The translations under genes and the position numbers were made by a program. Source: Chara braunii (lineage: Eukaryota; Streptophyta; Charophyceae; Charales; Characeae). From it: DNA of 38,791 nt. The notes under the pieces are model-generated. The model saw nothing but the letters and a program-made list of their open reading frames with translations. It was not told the origin of the DNA and did not search any database. Below are positions 28,836-38,753 of this stretch, piece after piece. How positions within the stretch are numbered: the stretch's first letter is position 1; each line of letters begins with the position of its first letter. The stretch is from contig BFEA01000077.1 in the NCBI GenBank assembly GCA_003427395.1, positions 1,924,074 to 1,962,864 of the forward strand, in the 5' to 3' direction.

Positions 28836-29260
28836 TGCGGGCCTAGCTCAGTTGGTAAGGCACAGAAGTTGCATTCAGGAGGTTGTGGGTTCAATCCCCA
28901 TTGGCCTCACGATGTGCCTGGGCAAGCTTGGTGTTCTACCGGCTAGAGATAACCCGTCGGCCCCCCAAGCCAGCATTGGCAGGACCTTGGCTGATGTTGT
29001 TGGCTGCTATGCAGCGACAATATTGGTCATTAGACACCGCCATGTGGGGTTGGGGGAGGGGTAGGGGGAGGTGCAGTGACTGGCCATTGCTCGGCGCTAG
29101 CACCGCCGATTTCCCCCATCGGCAATGCCTGCCCACCCCTCGTCACCGTGATGAGGGACTGGTACAGCCTTGCCCTCGCACCACAGCTGTGGTGCCAACC
29201 TACCCTGTGGGCTGGGAAGGGATCCGGGTTGGTTGGTGTTCCCCCATACTATATATAGAA
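28836..29260 (+). mobile_element. tRNA-derived SINE, copy 2
   Basis: The head at 28840-28911 has A-box CTAGCTCAGTTGGTAAGG and B-box GGGTTCAATCCCC. The body CTGGGCAAGCTTGG and TAGAGATAACCCGTCGG matches copy 1 at 20060. The 3' part is GC-rich and the end is unclear (near TATATATAG at 29251). Confidence 0.82.
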
Positions 29261-29322
29261 TACTGAGAGGATGAGATAGATGCGTACTATCGAGAAAAAT
29301 GAGATAGATGAGAGAAGAATAT

Positions 29323-29430
29323 AGGAAACGTACAGGCCACTACAGGAGCGCCCAAATTCATCCAACTAGAAACGTTTCTAGTCTATTTTTTTTCGTGGCG
29401 GATAGCTGGGCCAAGTACTGGTGGTTTAAG
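29323..29430. repeat. R1 inverted-repeat element, copy 2 (truncated)
   Basis: Matches the interior and right end of R1 (GGAAACGTACAGGCCACTAC through AAGTACTGGTGGTTTAAG). The left terminal arm is missing. Confidence 0.8.
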
Positions 29431-29657
29431 GAGGTGAAGCTTTTTAATTTTTTGTCCTCTTTAAGGACATCTTCGGTGCAAGGGGCCCCCTAAGGACGTG
29501 ATAAAGTGGGGACCAATCCCAGATCATTATAGACGCTGGAGGGGTCAACCAAAGGTGGCAAGTTGATTCCCAGGCCCATTTACATCTAACACAGATTGAA
29601 GATACATTTAGTACATGCGCTTTGAACCCAACCAGGGCCAAGGTCCCACTAGCAAAG

Positions 29658-29779
29658 AGGATCGGATCGAATGCCTGAATCTGGACGTGTTTTATGCAGA
29701 GATGCAGAAAAACAGTTCAATCTCGATTTCATGCACCTCACGACAAACACGTCTAGATGCAGGCATTCGATCCGATCCT
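29658..29779. repeat. fold-back element with 35-bp arms
   Basis: 29658-29692 and 29745-29779 are reverse complements over 35 bp with two mismatches, around a 52-nt loop. Arms begin AGGATCGGATCGAATGCCTG. It could be a small fold-back transposon or a transcribed hairpin. Confidence 0.88.
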
Positions 29780-30290
29780 GTAGCCATAGAAGGCAGGCCA
29801 GTTTTTCTGTGATGGTAACTGTCTAGTAACTGCTTATATCTTGTCCACAGAGCTTCTATCTCACTCTTTTTTTTTTTTTCCTATCTCACTCTTAGAGGCC
29901 TCATTGACAAGCAGATCATGCTCTTGTCTTCTATGCTGGGCCACACTCGCTGGGTTCTTGTGGGATTTCCCTCTGCAGTTATCAAACAGTGTTGCAACCT
30001 GACCTGGTTCTTTTCTTTTTCCTTTTTTTTTTTGAAAACACCCGTCTGGGTACCAGAACCTGACCTGGTTCTCACGCTGCCAACCCCACAACCTCGGGGT
30101 CATCCCCAGATCCAGCAATCCACAAAAGTGAGATTTTTCGTGGGGAGCAGCACGTGTCGGGAACTGGGCTTAGTGTCCCTTCAGAAAGTTTGCGGGTGCA
30201 AAAAAGAGGGGGCCATTACCCGGCTTAGGCTGGAATACAATAGGAAGGCTCAAAAAAGGAAAAAGAAGAAGGCTTGATCTAGAAACCGGT
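29780..30290. other. unassigned sequence with T runs
   Basis: Contains two T-rich runs (about 29867-29880 and 30020-30035) and GGGGCCATTACCCGGCTT (about 30208), which recurs at about 30656. No gene. Confidence 0.35.
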
Positions 30291-30317
30291 TCCAACATCC
30301 CATACTGGGCTGCAATA

Positions 30318-30570
30318 GGAAAACAAGCGCTGGAAATTGGGGCCAGCGTCCCATACCGCGTTCTGAAACAATCTGGGACCGATCCACAAAACTATCTGTC
30401 GTCCACCCTTTTTTTGTTTTTGTTTTTTTTTTGTTTTTTTTTAAACACGAAACAGCTCCATCTATTGGTGGGGAGCAACACCTGCTGGAAACCGGGTCCA
30501 GCGTCCCATAGATACAACCATTACCACACAAATTGGCACGAACTGGGAACCGGGCCCAGCGTCCCATAAC
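30318..30570 (+). repeat. R2 repeat cluster
   Basis: CCAGCGTCCCATA occurs at 30343-30355, 30498-30510 and 30556-30568, and again at 35002-35014. Around 30454-30510 the fuller unit reads GCTCCATCTATTGGTGGGGA, then GCAACACCTGCTGGAAACCG, as at 34960-35014. T and A runs nearby suggest a retroposon. The family is not identified. Confidence 0.65.
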
Positions 30571-30748
30571 GAATGCATTCAAAAGATTCATCATTAGAAA
30601 CCTACTAGAAAAATCCAATTGGCCTAAGAATAGTATTTGAAAATTAAGATACCGGGGCCATTACCCGGCTTTGGCTCAGAGATATTGGAGCAGCTTCAGA
30701 CATGTCTACAACAATCTTCATGATTTAAACAAATTTCAGAAACCACTC

Positions 30749-31095
30749 AGAAGAACCCCCCCATCAGTCCACTTTACCTCACTCCGGCAAGACTGACTGC
30801 AGCGGAGCCACCATCTCTGCTGCTATACCATACTCCCATCCTGCCAGCTAGCCCCCTCACTGGTAGGACGCGTGATAACCCACCATCTTCTCCTGCTCGT
30901 CTTATTCACTATTTGAGGTTCCTAAGAGCTCTCTTTTCAGAAAAAGACTAGACCCCCCCATCAATCCCCTGCTCCCTACTCCAGCAAGACTTACTGCAGC
31001 AGAGCCACCATCTCTGCTGCTGCTGTGCTCTATTCCCATCCTACCAGCTAGCCCACTCACTAGTAGGACGCGTGATACCCCACCATCTTTTTTCC
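30749..31095. repeat. about 200-bp imperfect tandem duplication
   Basis: CCCCCCCATCA..CC, CAAGACT.ACTGCAGC, GAGCCACCATCTCTGCTGCT and GTAGGACGCGTGATA blocks occur from about 30754 and again from about 30953. They diverge by about 10%. Confidence 0.8.
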
Positions 31096-31101
31096 AAAAC
31101 C

Positions 31102-31198
31102 AACAAGTGCAGCCGTTCTGTCTTCGTCATCGAAAGGGAGGTCCCGGAAGACCACCAAGTGCAACAGTTCTGTCTTCGTCATCGAAAGGGAGGTCCCA
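31102..31198. repeat. about 50-bp tandem duplication
   Basis: Both units contain AAGTGCA.C.GTTCTGTCTT and CGTCATCGAAAGGGAGGTCC (from about 31106 and 31156). Confidence 0.85.
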
Positions 31199-31299
31199 GG
31201 TACGTTCTAATGAAGTCAGTTGACCACGGCCGGTACCCATCGAGACTCTGCTCAATGCCAATCGCATCCGTGCTCAACCACCCCCATCTGAACCCCCTT

Positions 31300-31990
31300 C
31301 CCCCTCCCCAACTCCGTCCTAGTAAAGGGTTCTAAAGACCATATCCGAGCCAGACACAATCCTCATCTTGCAATCTCCTGCCCCCTCGGAGATTCCAGTC
31401 TCCGTCTTCGAAAGGGTAAGCCGGCGCTGCCTGAGGCCAATCGTACCAGGATGATCCCTCATCAGCCGGTACCCATCCGGCAACTAAAGTTGCCCAATGC
31501 CAATCGCATCTAATGAAAGATCCCCCAGCCGGTACCCCTCAGACGACCTGATTCAACCCTCTCTCCGTCCTCACGAAGAGTCATCTCATGCCCTTTGCCC
31601 TCCACCTTGAACAGATCCCCCAAAACCCAACAGAACCTCCACCCCCTTATCCCCCCTTCACCTCCCCAACTCCGTCCTAGTAAAGAGTTCGAAAGACCAT
31701 GTCCTCAACAAGAGCCAGACACAATCCTCATCTTGCAATCTCCTGCCCCCTCGGAAATTCCAGTCTCCGTCTTGGAGGGAGTGAGCCAACACTGCCTGAG
31801 GCCAATCGCGGCAGAGTAAACCCTCATCAGCCGGTACCCATCCGACACATTGCATCCAATGAACGTTCCCCTAGCCGGTACCCCTCAGACAGCCCCGATG
31901 CCACCCTCTCTCCGTCCTCACAAAGAGTCATCTCATGCCCTTTGCCCTCCATCTTGGACAGATCCCCCAAAACTCAACAGAACCGCCCCC
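31300..31990. repeat. about 340-bp imperfect tandem duplication, period about 358
   Basis: CCCCAACTCCGTCCTAGTAA starts both units (31306 and 31664). They continue with AGCCAGACACAATCCTCATC, GCAATCTCCTGCCCCCTCGG and TCATCTCATGCCCTTTGCCC. AGCCGGTACCC occurs five times across the array. No coding domain. Confidence 0.85.
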
Positions 31991-32445
31991 TACGAATTTA
32001 CGAAATTTTAGAAACGAATTTTAGCCAATAATTTGAGACCGTCTCAGACAAAACCCTCAAAAAAATAGTCGCGAGGCCCACAGAAACTAGAAACAGATGT
32101 GGACTGAGTACAAGATTGAAGATCCATTGAAAAACAACCACAATTTCATGTAAGATTAGGAACAAAACCGCACTTAAGAATTTCCAGGAGATTTCTAGAG
32201 TTTAAAGACAAGCTACGAATTTATAGGAATTTTTTTAGGAGTTTAACAGACATGCAAATTACCATAGGGATATACCATCAGATGCCCTAAGTAGGACTTT
32301 CGACCAATACTATGAAATTCTCAGTTGATTTATCCGACAAGAACTTTCAGATTTATATCCGGACTAGAACAATCATGGGATATTTCAGAATTATATTTCA
32401 GACCGTGAAAGGAGAAAATCCTATCTATAAAAATCACTGACGATT
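31991..32445. other. AT-richer unassigned sequence
   Basis: Short frames only. I see no gene, RNA or repeat here. Confidence 0.35.
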
Positions 32446-32447
32446 GG

Positions 32448-32615
32448 CAGTGGTACCTAAGACTCTCGATTAGGATTCAAAACTAGATTAACTAATCATG
32501 GGAACGTAATCGGTGTTATCGTCAACACAGTCAGTGGTACATAAGACTCTCGATCAAGATTCAAAACTAAATTAGCTAATCATGAGAACGTAATCAGTAT
32601 TATCATCAAGACAAC
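32448..32615. repeat. 84-bp imperfect tandem duplication
   Basis: Units starting CAGTGGTAC at 32448 and 32532 share AAGACTCTCGAT, GATTCAAAACTA and CTAATCATG.GAACGTAATC. Confidence 0.9.
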
Positions 32616-33450
32616 CACAATCCTAAGTATGACCCTCCGGACTAATCCAGCACAACAATTAGAGCAACCTCAGATAATCCCTCTCCCTTCTTCTTCAACA
32701 CCCCCCATCTTACCACAGCCCCCTCGAACCCTACCCCCGCATCTTCGGGGGAGGAAAACCACCTCCCATTGCTAGCAGCTCTGAGCAACACTAGCACCGA
32801 AAACCTCGACGACCATCTTCCATTTCCCAAAAGAACCGAAAAGATGGTGTGGCACCACCTCACCAAGCCCGTTAGCGGGGCGCCACAGGGGATTCAAGCA
32901 TCCATCCATATCCACTTACCGCCCTGTTGAAGAAAAAGGAGAGAAGACCTCAACACCAACACCAATCCGCTGCCCCTTTCGTTCGTGATCTCCCACTCAT
33001 GTTATTCTTACTCCTGGCGATGTCACAAGTCTCATGCTATAGCAAGATGCAGAAAAACGAGGTTTCAACCGGCACTCTCATCACACCCACAGATCAGCCA
33101 CCACATGCTATCGCTCCAGATAAAGGAAAAGAACCAACCCCCAACTCACACATGACGAACCCCACCACCACCACTATGCACATCCCATCAACCCCGATCA
33201 CTTTCCATCAGCCGTTGCCACGTGCCAGCATGACGAACACCACGTGTCCTTATACCCTGCCACCGTGCACATCCCATCAACCCCAATCACTTTCCATCCG
33301 CCGCTGCCACGCGCCAACCTCACCTAGCGAGCTCCCAGTGCGCCGCCATCAACCTCTGTTCTCCCTGCGTTACCGTGCGCCTGATTGTTGGCAGGCTTCT
33401 TGATCTTCTCTTTCACGGGAACTCCTTTTAGGAGCTATTTTATCACGAAG
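32616..33450. other. pyrimidine-rich sequence with an 89-bp period repeat
   Basis: CACATCCCATCAACCCC and ATCACTTTCCATC occur at about 33178 and again at about 33267. The longest plus frame (32927-33403) starts with TTG, is Pro/Thr/Ser-rich and covers the repeat, so I do not call a gene. Confidence 0.4.
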
Positions 33451-33454
33451 ACAA

Positions 33455-33700
33455 GCGTGGTCGGGTTAGAGCTCGGGCGTTGCATCGGGGAGGTTGCGGG
33501 TTCGATTTCCTCAACCCTGAACCTCCCTTGCGCACAATCAGTTTAGGTTGGCACCCCATGTACTTGTCCCCCAGCCGAGTACAGCACATAGACAGATTAG
33601 CTGATGTTGTAGCTCAGTGGGTTGAGCTAGGTTGCTGCAAGGGGAAGGGGATTGGCCCTTTGCATCACATAGTACAGATATAGATGGTGCACAGGCAGGG
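33455..33700 (+). mobile_element. tRNA-like SINE, divergent copy
   Basis: The head at about 33458-33530 has a weak A-box (TTAGAGCTCGGGCGTTG) and a B-box GGGTTCGATTTCC. The body has TGTACTTGTCCCCCAG, then TAGCTGATGTTGTAGCTCAG, sharing GCTGATGTTG with copy 2 at about 28990. It is more diverged than copies 1 and 2. Confidence 0.55.
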
Positions 33701-34280
33701 ATGGGCCAAGTAGGCCTAGCGCTCGGAGTACCCGTATGGCAGGGGCTCGTTCGAGCATGCTTCGACCAGGGCTGAGTTGTGAGGTCAACCTGCCAAGATG
33801 GTAGAAGGGTGATGGTCCTTAGTGGTAGATACTGAGGTAGGACTGGGGGGAAAGTGGGGGTGCACCAGGAGATACGACAAGAGGAAGGGTGGGTGAGGGT
33901 GCCGTAAGGGTTAGAATCCTAAGGAAGGGGGGGGGGGAACAAAAGAGGAGTGATTCTATAACAGTCTGTACCCTTACCGGCCCAGCGTGAATTAGAGGGT
34001 GCCGTGGCTGAGGATTTTGGCCAGGGGTTGAAGTCCCAGGACAGAACTGAAACTTCCCTTGTTCACTCGAGTGTGAATTCGTCAAGGAGAGAATGGAAGA
34101 GTTTATGCCTCATGAAAACTTAGAGGGGCAAGGGCACAAAAAGGAACCCTCTGGGCCATGGCGTTTCAGCAGCGCAAATGTGCACCTTCACTGTCGAAAT
34201 TACTGATGGAGGGAAAAAGGCAACCAAGGGCAGCGGGACAAAATTAAAAAACAAGAAGCAGGGGAAGACAGTCTCAAACC
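33701..34280. other. unassigned intergenic sequence
   Basis: Contains a G-run at about 33928-33937. No coding domain or repeat match was found. Confidence 0.3.
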
Positions 34281-34338
34281 ACGAGTACTTCCGGAAGCCG
34301 CGGCATGCATGCTGCCACGACTTTCGGAAGTACCAGTG

Positions 34339-34500
34339 GCTTAAGCCAGCAGTACTTCCTAAAGTCGTGCCCTTTAACGCACTACGATTTTCGGAAACGT
34401 ACGGGCCACTACAGTAGCGCCCAAATTCATCCAACTAGAAACGTTTCTACTCTATTTTTTTCGGCGGCCGATAGCTGGGCCAAGTACTGGCGGTTTAAGC
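34339..34500. repeat. R1 inverted-repeat element, copy 3
   Basis: The left arm GCTTAAGCCAGCAGTACTT pairs with the right arm AAGTACTGGCGGTTTAAGC. The interior matches copies 1 and 2. Immediately left, a second nested inverted pair (GAGTACTTCCGGAAG near 34281 and CTTTCGGAAGTACC near 34321) suggests a compound palindrome. Confidence 0.78.
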
Positions 34501-34954
34501 GAGCGGTGTCACTCCGAAGATCAGCGGGAATCATCAACAGGCACGCAGAAGCTTTCAGGGAATTCACGCGCAGTGCAGCTGTTTTCTGGAAAGTGTACCG
34601 CGCCCTGATATCCTACCATTCATCGATATGAGCAGGATCGTTCTCGCTTGCAGTAGAAGCAGTCAAATTGAGGGTTCCATGTGGTGTGTGCAGCAGACCA
34701 AGGAAGCATGTTCGATCGGAGTAGGGGAAGACGATATGAGGCAAATAGCCGAAAATAATCAATCAATACAAATTTTCTGTCCCCAAAATGACTAGCATTG
34801 GGAGGGTTGTACAAGTGGAATCACCTGGTATGCCGTAGTGTGATCCTCACGTCCACAATGCAGTAGACACTGTCTTTGTCTGCGGCAGGGAACTCGGGAA
34901 GGCTGCATTATTTTTATTTTTATTTTTTTATTTTTTTTACCACTAGCACCCGGG

Positions 34955-35015
34955 AGAGGCTCCATCTATTGGTGGGGAGCATCACCTGCTGGAAAACGGG
35001 TCCAGCGTCCCATAT
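34955..35015 (+). repeat. R2 repeat copy
   Basis: GGCTCCATCTATTGGTGGGG, AGCATCACCTGCTGGAAAAC and CCAGCGTCCCATA match the cluster at 30454-30510. A T-rich run precedes it. Confidence 0.75.
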
Positions 35016-35284
35016 ACAAAGTGAATCTAGAAGATCTGGAAAAAAAACAGGAAGGGAGGTAAAGGGCAGCATGCCAGCATTAATTACTCTGGAAACCAGA
35101 GGATTGACTGTGCAGGCTGCTATGGAATGTTGAGGTAAAACCTGAACACAAGCAGGCTCGTTCATGGAGAATGAGGTCTGCGAGTGAAAACTCCATAGAA
35201 TGGACATGAGCTGACACAACAACCAAGTAGACTGACACTATCTCATGCACACCTACACACCTAATATCCCCGCGCACCAAGACT

Positions 35285-35406
35285 GTATCTCAAAATACCG
35301 CTCAAGTACCTCACCACATGTTTACGCGCCAACAAATGGTTAGTAACTTAGTATCTCAAAATACCACTCAAGTACCTCACCACATGTTTACGCGCCAACA
35401 AATGGT
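35285..35406. repeat. 66-bp period tandem duplication
   Basis: GTATCTCAAAATACC.CTCAA and the following CACATGTTTACGCGCCAACA start at 35285 and 35351. They are nearly identical over about 55 bp. Confidence 0.93.
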
Positions 35407-35409
35407 GCA

Positions 35410-36417
35410 CAACAAAGATTCCGACAAGGAGTATCCCAATGCATGCTCATGCAACAGCACCATACATCACACTTCGATCACCACAAACTTTTGACACATT
35501 CATTCATACAGAGAAACCTCGATATGACATTACACGGAACGGACTCACAACCATACAACTGTAGACTCACATTGCAGTGGACGAAGCAGGTAGAGGATGC
35601 AAGACAGTCAAACGCATTGACAATAGCTTAAAGGACAACACTCCGTAAGCGGCACAAACCCATCGCACGTCAAAACGGTCGCTTTGAAATTGCTTGGGCC
35701 TGTGTGAAACCCGCCACCCCAAAAACCTGCAGTGTCTTGTGTCCGGACCTCTAGGCCCTGTCCGGTGGGGTGAAACGACACTGAAAAATCACCCCTTTTT
35801 TAAGGGGAGGTGGTCAGGGCCCGAAAAACGTCCTGGGCTGCCCCTTTTGTTTTTCCAGTTTTTGCCCTGGGGGCCTCCGTCCAGACATCATGGACCGGAC
35901 ACCGGACCCGGACATGTTGTTCCAGACTGTCTGGAGCCCGGCTCGGAAGTCCGGTCGGTTACCACGGGATTTTTCAAGTTTTAACTTTTTACTACTTTTT
36001 AGAGGGGGGTGCCTTAGTTTGATTCTTTTGTTTCAATTCCACGAGGAATTTCAATGTGACCCTCAGCCAAAAACCGTTTGCATAAATTGCATTGCAATAC
36101 TACGCAGCAAATTTTTTTTTCTGGATTTTTTTTCTTTTTTCTTTTTTTTTTTGGGGGGGGGGGGGAGCTGGGACTGCCCAGGGTTCATTCCCGGCTGCGC
36201 CCCTGGGCATCAAGGTCAAGTACAGAAGCAGAGTGCATAGCACCGTGATTCCTGACTCACTGGGGATCTACCCCGCAACTGACCATGGAAGGCCAAGAAT
36301 GATTGTCACCTGCACGTGTTCTTGGATCGGAGAGTTCGACCATGCCATCAGTTCGTACAGGAGACACACAGAAAGGGAAGGATAGTGAGAGAAGAAGATG
36401 GAGAGGAAGAGAGAGGG

Positions 36418-36420
<3 letters not shown>
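35410..36420. other. unassigned sequence with GC-rich CCGGAC motifs
   Basis: At about 35735-35960 CCGGAC or GTCCGG occurs repeatedly. A T-run and 12-G run lie at about 36141-36166. No gene or RNA was recognised. Confidence 0.35.

Positions 36421-36500
<80 letters not shown>
36421..36500. repeat. AG dinucleotide microsatellite
   Basis: Forty uninterrupted AG units. Confidence 0.97.
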
Positions 36501-36504
<4 letters not shown>

Positions 36505-37016
36505 AAAGGGAAAGAGTCACACGAGATAGAGAGCAAAAAGAGACCTTTCATGTAAAAAGGCATGAAAGAGAAAGAACTACTGGCGATCGTCTCAACGGGT
36601 TTCGACCTCACCGCAGGCGTGAGGCCATCATCTGGGGACTGCTTGCGCTTACTCGTGTGTAACCTGGGACCTACAATAAATACTATTTTTAAGAGCTTTG
36701 TTCCTACGGTAGTACCCTCTCAGCACAGCTTTGTTCCTAAGACCCGTAGTTCTGCCTGCTTCATTGAGCGCGAAAACACCCCGATGTCAGGTGGCGGGAG
36801 GAAGAGGGAGAGAGCAAATCAAGACAAAGGAAATCACAGGAGAAGCTTCTGGGTCTGTGGTAGGTCATTCGTGGCGCATCAGACAAAATCGGGAGAAGCC
36901 TCCAGTAGTCCCTTCACGTGTGCTTTCAGCGTCGAGTTGCCTGCGCCGTGTGTTTTTCTTACATTCTTGTGTAACACGTTTCTCATTACATGTCGGGTTA
37001 GCCGCTGCATATCAGG
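36501..37016. other. unassigned sequence with a 180-codon frame
   Basis: A plus frame at 36562-37104 starts with ATG but shows no domain. It is compositionally mixed and ends in the duplicated segment at 37017-37100. I do not call a gene. Confidence 0.25.
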
Positions 37017-37100
37017 GATAGGCTATCTAGCATACGCCAAGGTCAGGGAATCGGGGAAGCGACAAAATTCAGAGATAGGCGATCTAGCATACGCCAAGGT
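37017..37100. repeat. 28-bp direct repeat, period 57
   Basis: GATAGGC.ATCTAGCATACGC then CAAGGTC occurs at 37017 and 37074. Confidence 0.88.
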
Positions 37101-37298
37101 CTGAAGGAGAGTCCAAGTCCAACAGCGATATCCATGCTGCATCACTGAAAAGGCCCACGCGGAATGGGTAGGTGGGGGATCGAAAAGAGTTGGATTCACA
37201 GAAAAGACAGAAAAAAAACAGAGACCGAGGACCGGAAGACGGGGTGCACGTAGAGACTAGGTGGCAGGGAAGGGGTAGTAAGGAAAAAGTGGCGAATC

Positions 37299-37357
37299 GT
37301 CGGGGGCAGGGGGGGGGAGGAGGGGAGGGGGGGGAGGAGGGGAGGGGGGGAAGAGGG
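37299..37357 (+). repeat. G-rich tract with GGAGG repeats
   Basis: At least five runs of four or more G occur within 60 bases, including GGAGGAGGGGAGGGGGGG repeats. It fits the simple G-quadruplex pattern. It may also be a low-complexity expansion. Confidence 0.85.
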
Positions 37358-37755
37358 GCAGAACATAGTTGCCTTCTACCAGGGGAAGGGGCGCAGGTAG
37401 GAGCGAGAAGGGGTTAGTATGAAAGAAGGAAGCGGGCATCGGGGGAATAGAAAAAATGCTATCGTTTAGTGCGGCAGGAAAAAAGTCCCTTCTTCGTAAC
37501 ATCCAAACCCAGTTCTAGGATATCGACCCACTCATCAAGTACCCCTTTGTGCATGTCAGAGGCCTCGCAGATTGTTTTGAAAAACCTGGGCATGTATCCG
37601 GGCACAAGCTGGGTGCCTGGGCGCCTGGAAAAACGGCCCAGCTCAAAAGGCTTTTATTTTGTGAAAGGCTCCTTTGGGCTGAGCTCTTGGGACTCGAAAT
37701 GAGTGTGTTGGAGTTCTAAAGCCAGTGGATCTCCTGATGCCACGAAACCTTCTTC

Positions 37756-37787
<32 letters not shown>

Positions 37788-38090
37788 AAAAAAGTAATTA
37801 AAAAACAACGAAATTCATTACAAGCTGGGAATGGGGCCCATCATCCCTCACATCATGGGCTGCAGCTGCTGGGATGAGCCAGGCACTCCGGCCAGGCTTA
37901 ACCCTCCATACATGCTGTTTGTTTTGTGCGCCCTTTGCTTCTTTTTGCACAGTCAGACTGTCCTCAAGTTCGACAGTCGGGCCTTTGTTTTTTTTTTGGA
38001 TGTTATTTGTAGAATCTTGTCTTGAGAATGGTCACATGTACTGATTTGTGACGTCTTCCGTGTTTGTGCAGGTTGGTTCTTTCGTTCTTT
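37358..38090. other. unassigned sequence with a 27-A run
   Basis: A poly-A run at 37757-37783 could be the tail of a retrocopy to its left. No coding domain was recognised. Confidence 0.35.
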
Positions 38091-38138
38091 TTGTACCTTT
38101 TTTTTTTCTCTTTTCTTTTCTTTCTTCCCCCCTTTCCT

Positions 38139-38209
38139 TGTGTCATCCTTGTGCAGGGGTCATGCTAATCTTCTCTCGTTCGTTCCGATTTTAACGGATG
38201 TCGGGAAGC
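38139..38209 (-). pseudogene. U6 snRNA retropseudogene, partial
   Basis: The minus strand reads GACATCCGTTAAAATCGGAA, then AGAGAAGATTAGCATGACCC, then CTGCACAAGGATGACACAAG. This is the conserved central U6 snRNA including the ACAGAGA-like catalytic box region. The 5' stem and the last 25-30 nt are missing. It is followed (minus) by A-rich sequence and no T-run terminator, as expected for a LINE-mobilised copy. U6 is a spliceosomal RNA. Confidence 0.85.
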
Positions 38210-38473
38210 AGGTTGGTTCATCTTTCCTGACCATCCCCTTTTTGAAAAAAACTAGGTTCAGCTGTGCCTTTCAGGCAGACAGGCGTGTGTGCACCTGGGG
38301 CCAGCAGTGCACGCTTCATAATGTGTGGATTTTTTTGGTCCGGATCTGGTGTTGATATTATGTGTGATGTCACAAAATAGGCACGACGCAAGCACACCAC
38401 GCAAACCAACCACAGACGCCATATGCTTCCCAGGCCTCTCTCTAGGACCTTTTTTTTTTCTTTTTTTTTTTTT

Positions 38474-38581
38474 GGACCTTTCTCGATCTGTGTGTGTCCT
38501 CCTTTCGCAGGGGCCATTTGCTAATTTGCCGTTCTGAGCGTTCTCTGTATTATTCCAGTTTTAACGGATGTCCCGAAGGAC
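38474..38581 (-). pseudogene. U6 snRNA retropseudogene, near full length
   Basis: The minus strand starts GTCCTTCGGGACATCCGTTA, continues AAACTGGAATAATACAGAGA, then ATTAGCAAATGGCCCCTGCG, and ends CGAGAAAGGTCC followed by two A runs. It covers the 5' stem to the 3' end of U6 with an insertion of about 10 nt after ACAGAGAA. The A tail instead of a T terminator, and the lack of an upstream TATA, mark it as a retropseudogene. Confidence 0.88.
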
Positions 38582-38717
38582 AGGCTTCTGTCGGTCCTGA
38601 TTCCACCCTTCTTGAGCCCTTTTCTGGATGTCTATCATGTGTGGTATTGCTGGAGTAAATAATCGTTATTCATAAATGTAATGACTGGAGCCATTAGAAA
38701 GACTAGCTAAGTGCCCG

Positions 38718-38753
38718 CGGTGTGGGCGGTGTGGGCGGTGTGGGCGGTGCGGG
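38718..38753 (+). repeat. 9-bp tandem repeat x4
   Basis: GGTGTGGGC three times, then GGTGCGGGC, next to a palindromic GCGGGC/GCCCGC segment near the window end. Confidence 0.9.

Noticed and set aside
28840-28911. Possible functional tRNA gene
   Set aside because: A and B boxes are present, but the acceptor arm pairs poorly and a SINE body follows that is shared with another copy.
31300-31990. CRISPR-like array
   Set aside because: There are only two long imperfect units, with no short repeats separated by uniform spacers, and the setting is eukaryotic.
32927-33403. 158-codon Pro/Thr/Ser-rich frame
   Set aside because: Starts at TTG, covers an 89-bp period duplication and shows no family motif.
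36562-37104. 180-codon plus-strand frame with ATG
   Set aside because: No domain, mixed composition, and the 3' end runs through a local direct repeat. Probably chance.
38474-38581. Functional U6 gene
   Set aside because: Ends in A runs rather than a T terminator, has an internal insertion, and lacks a visible TATA upstream.
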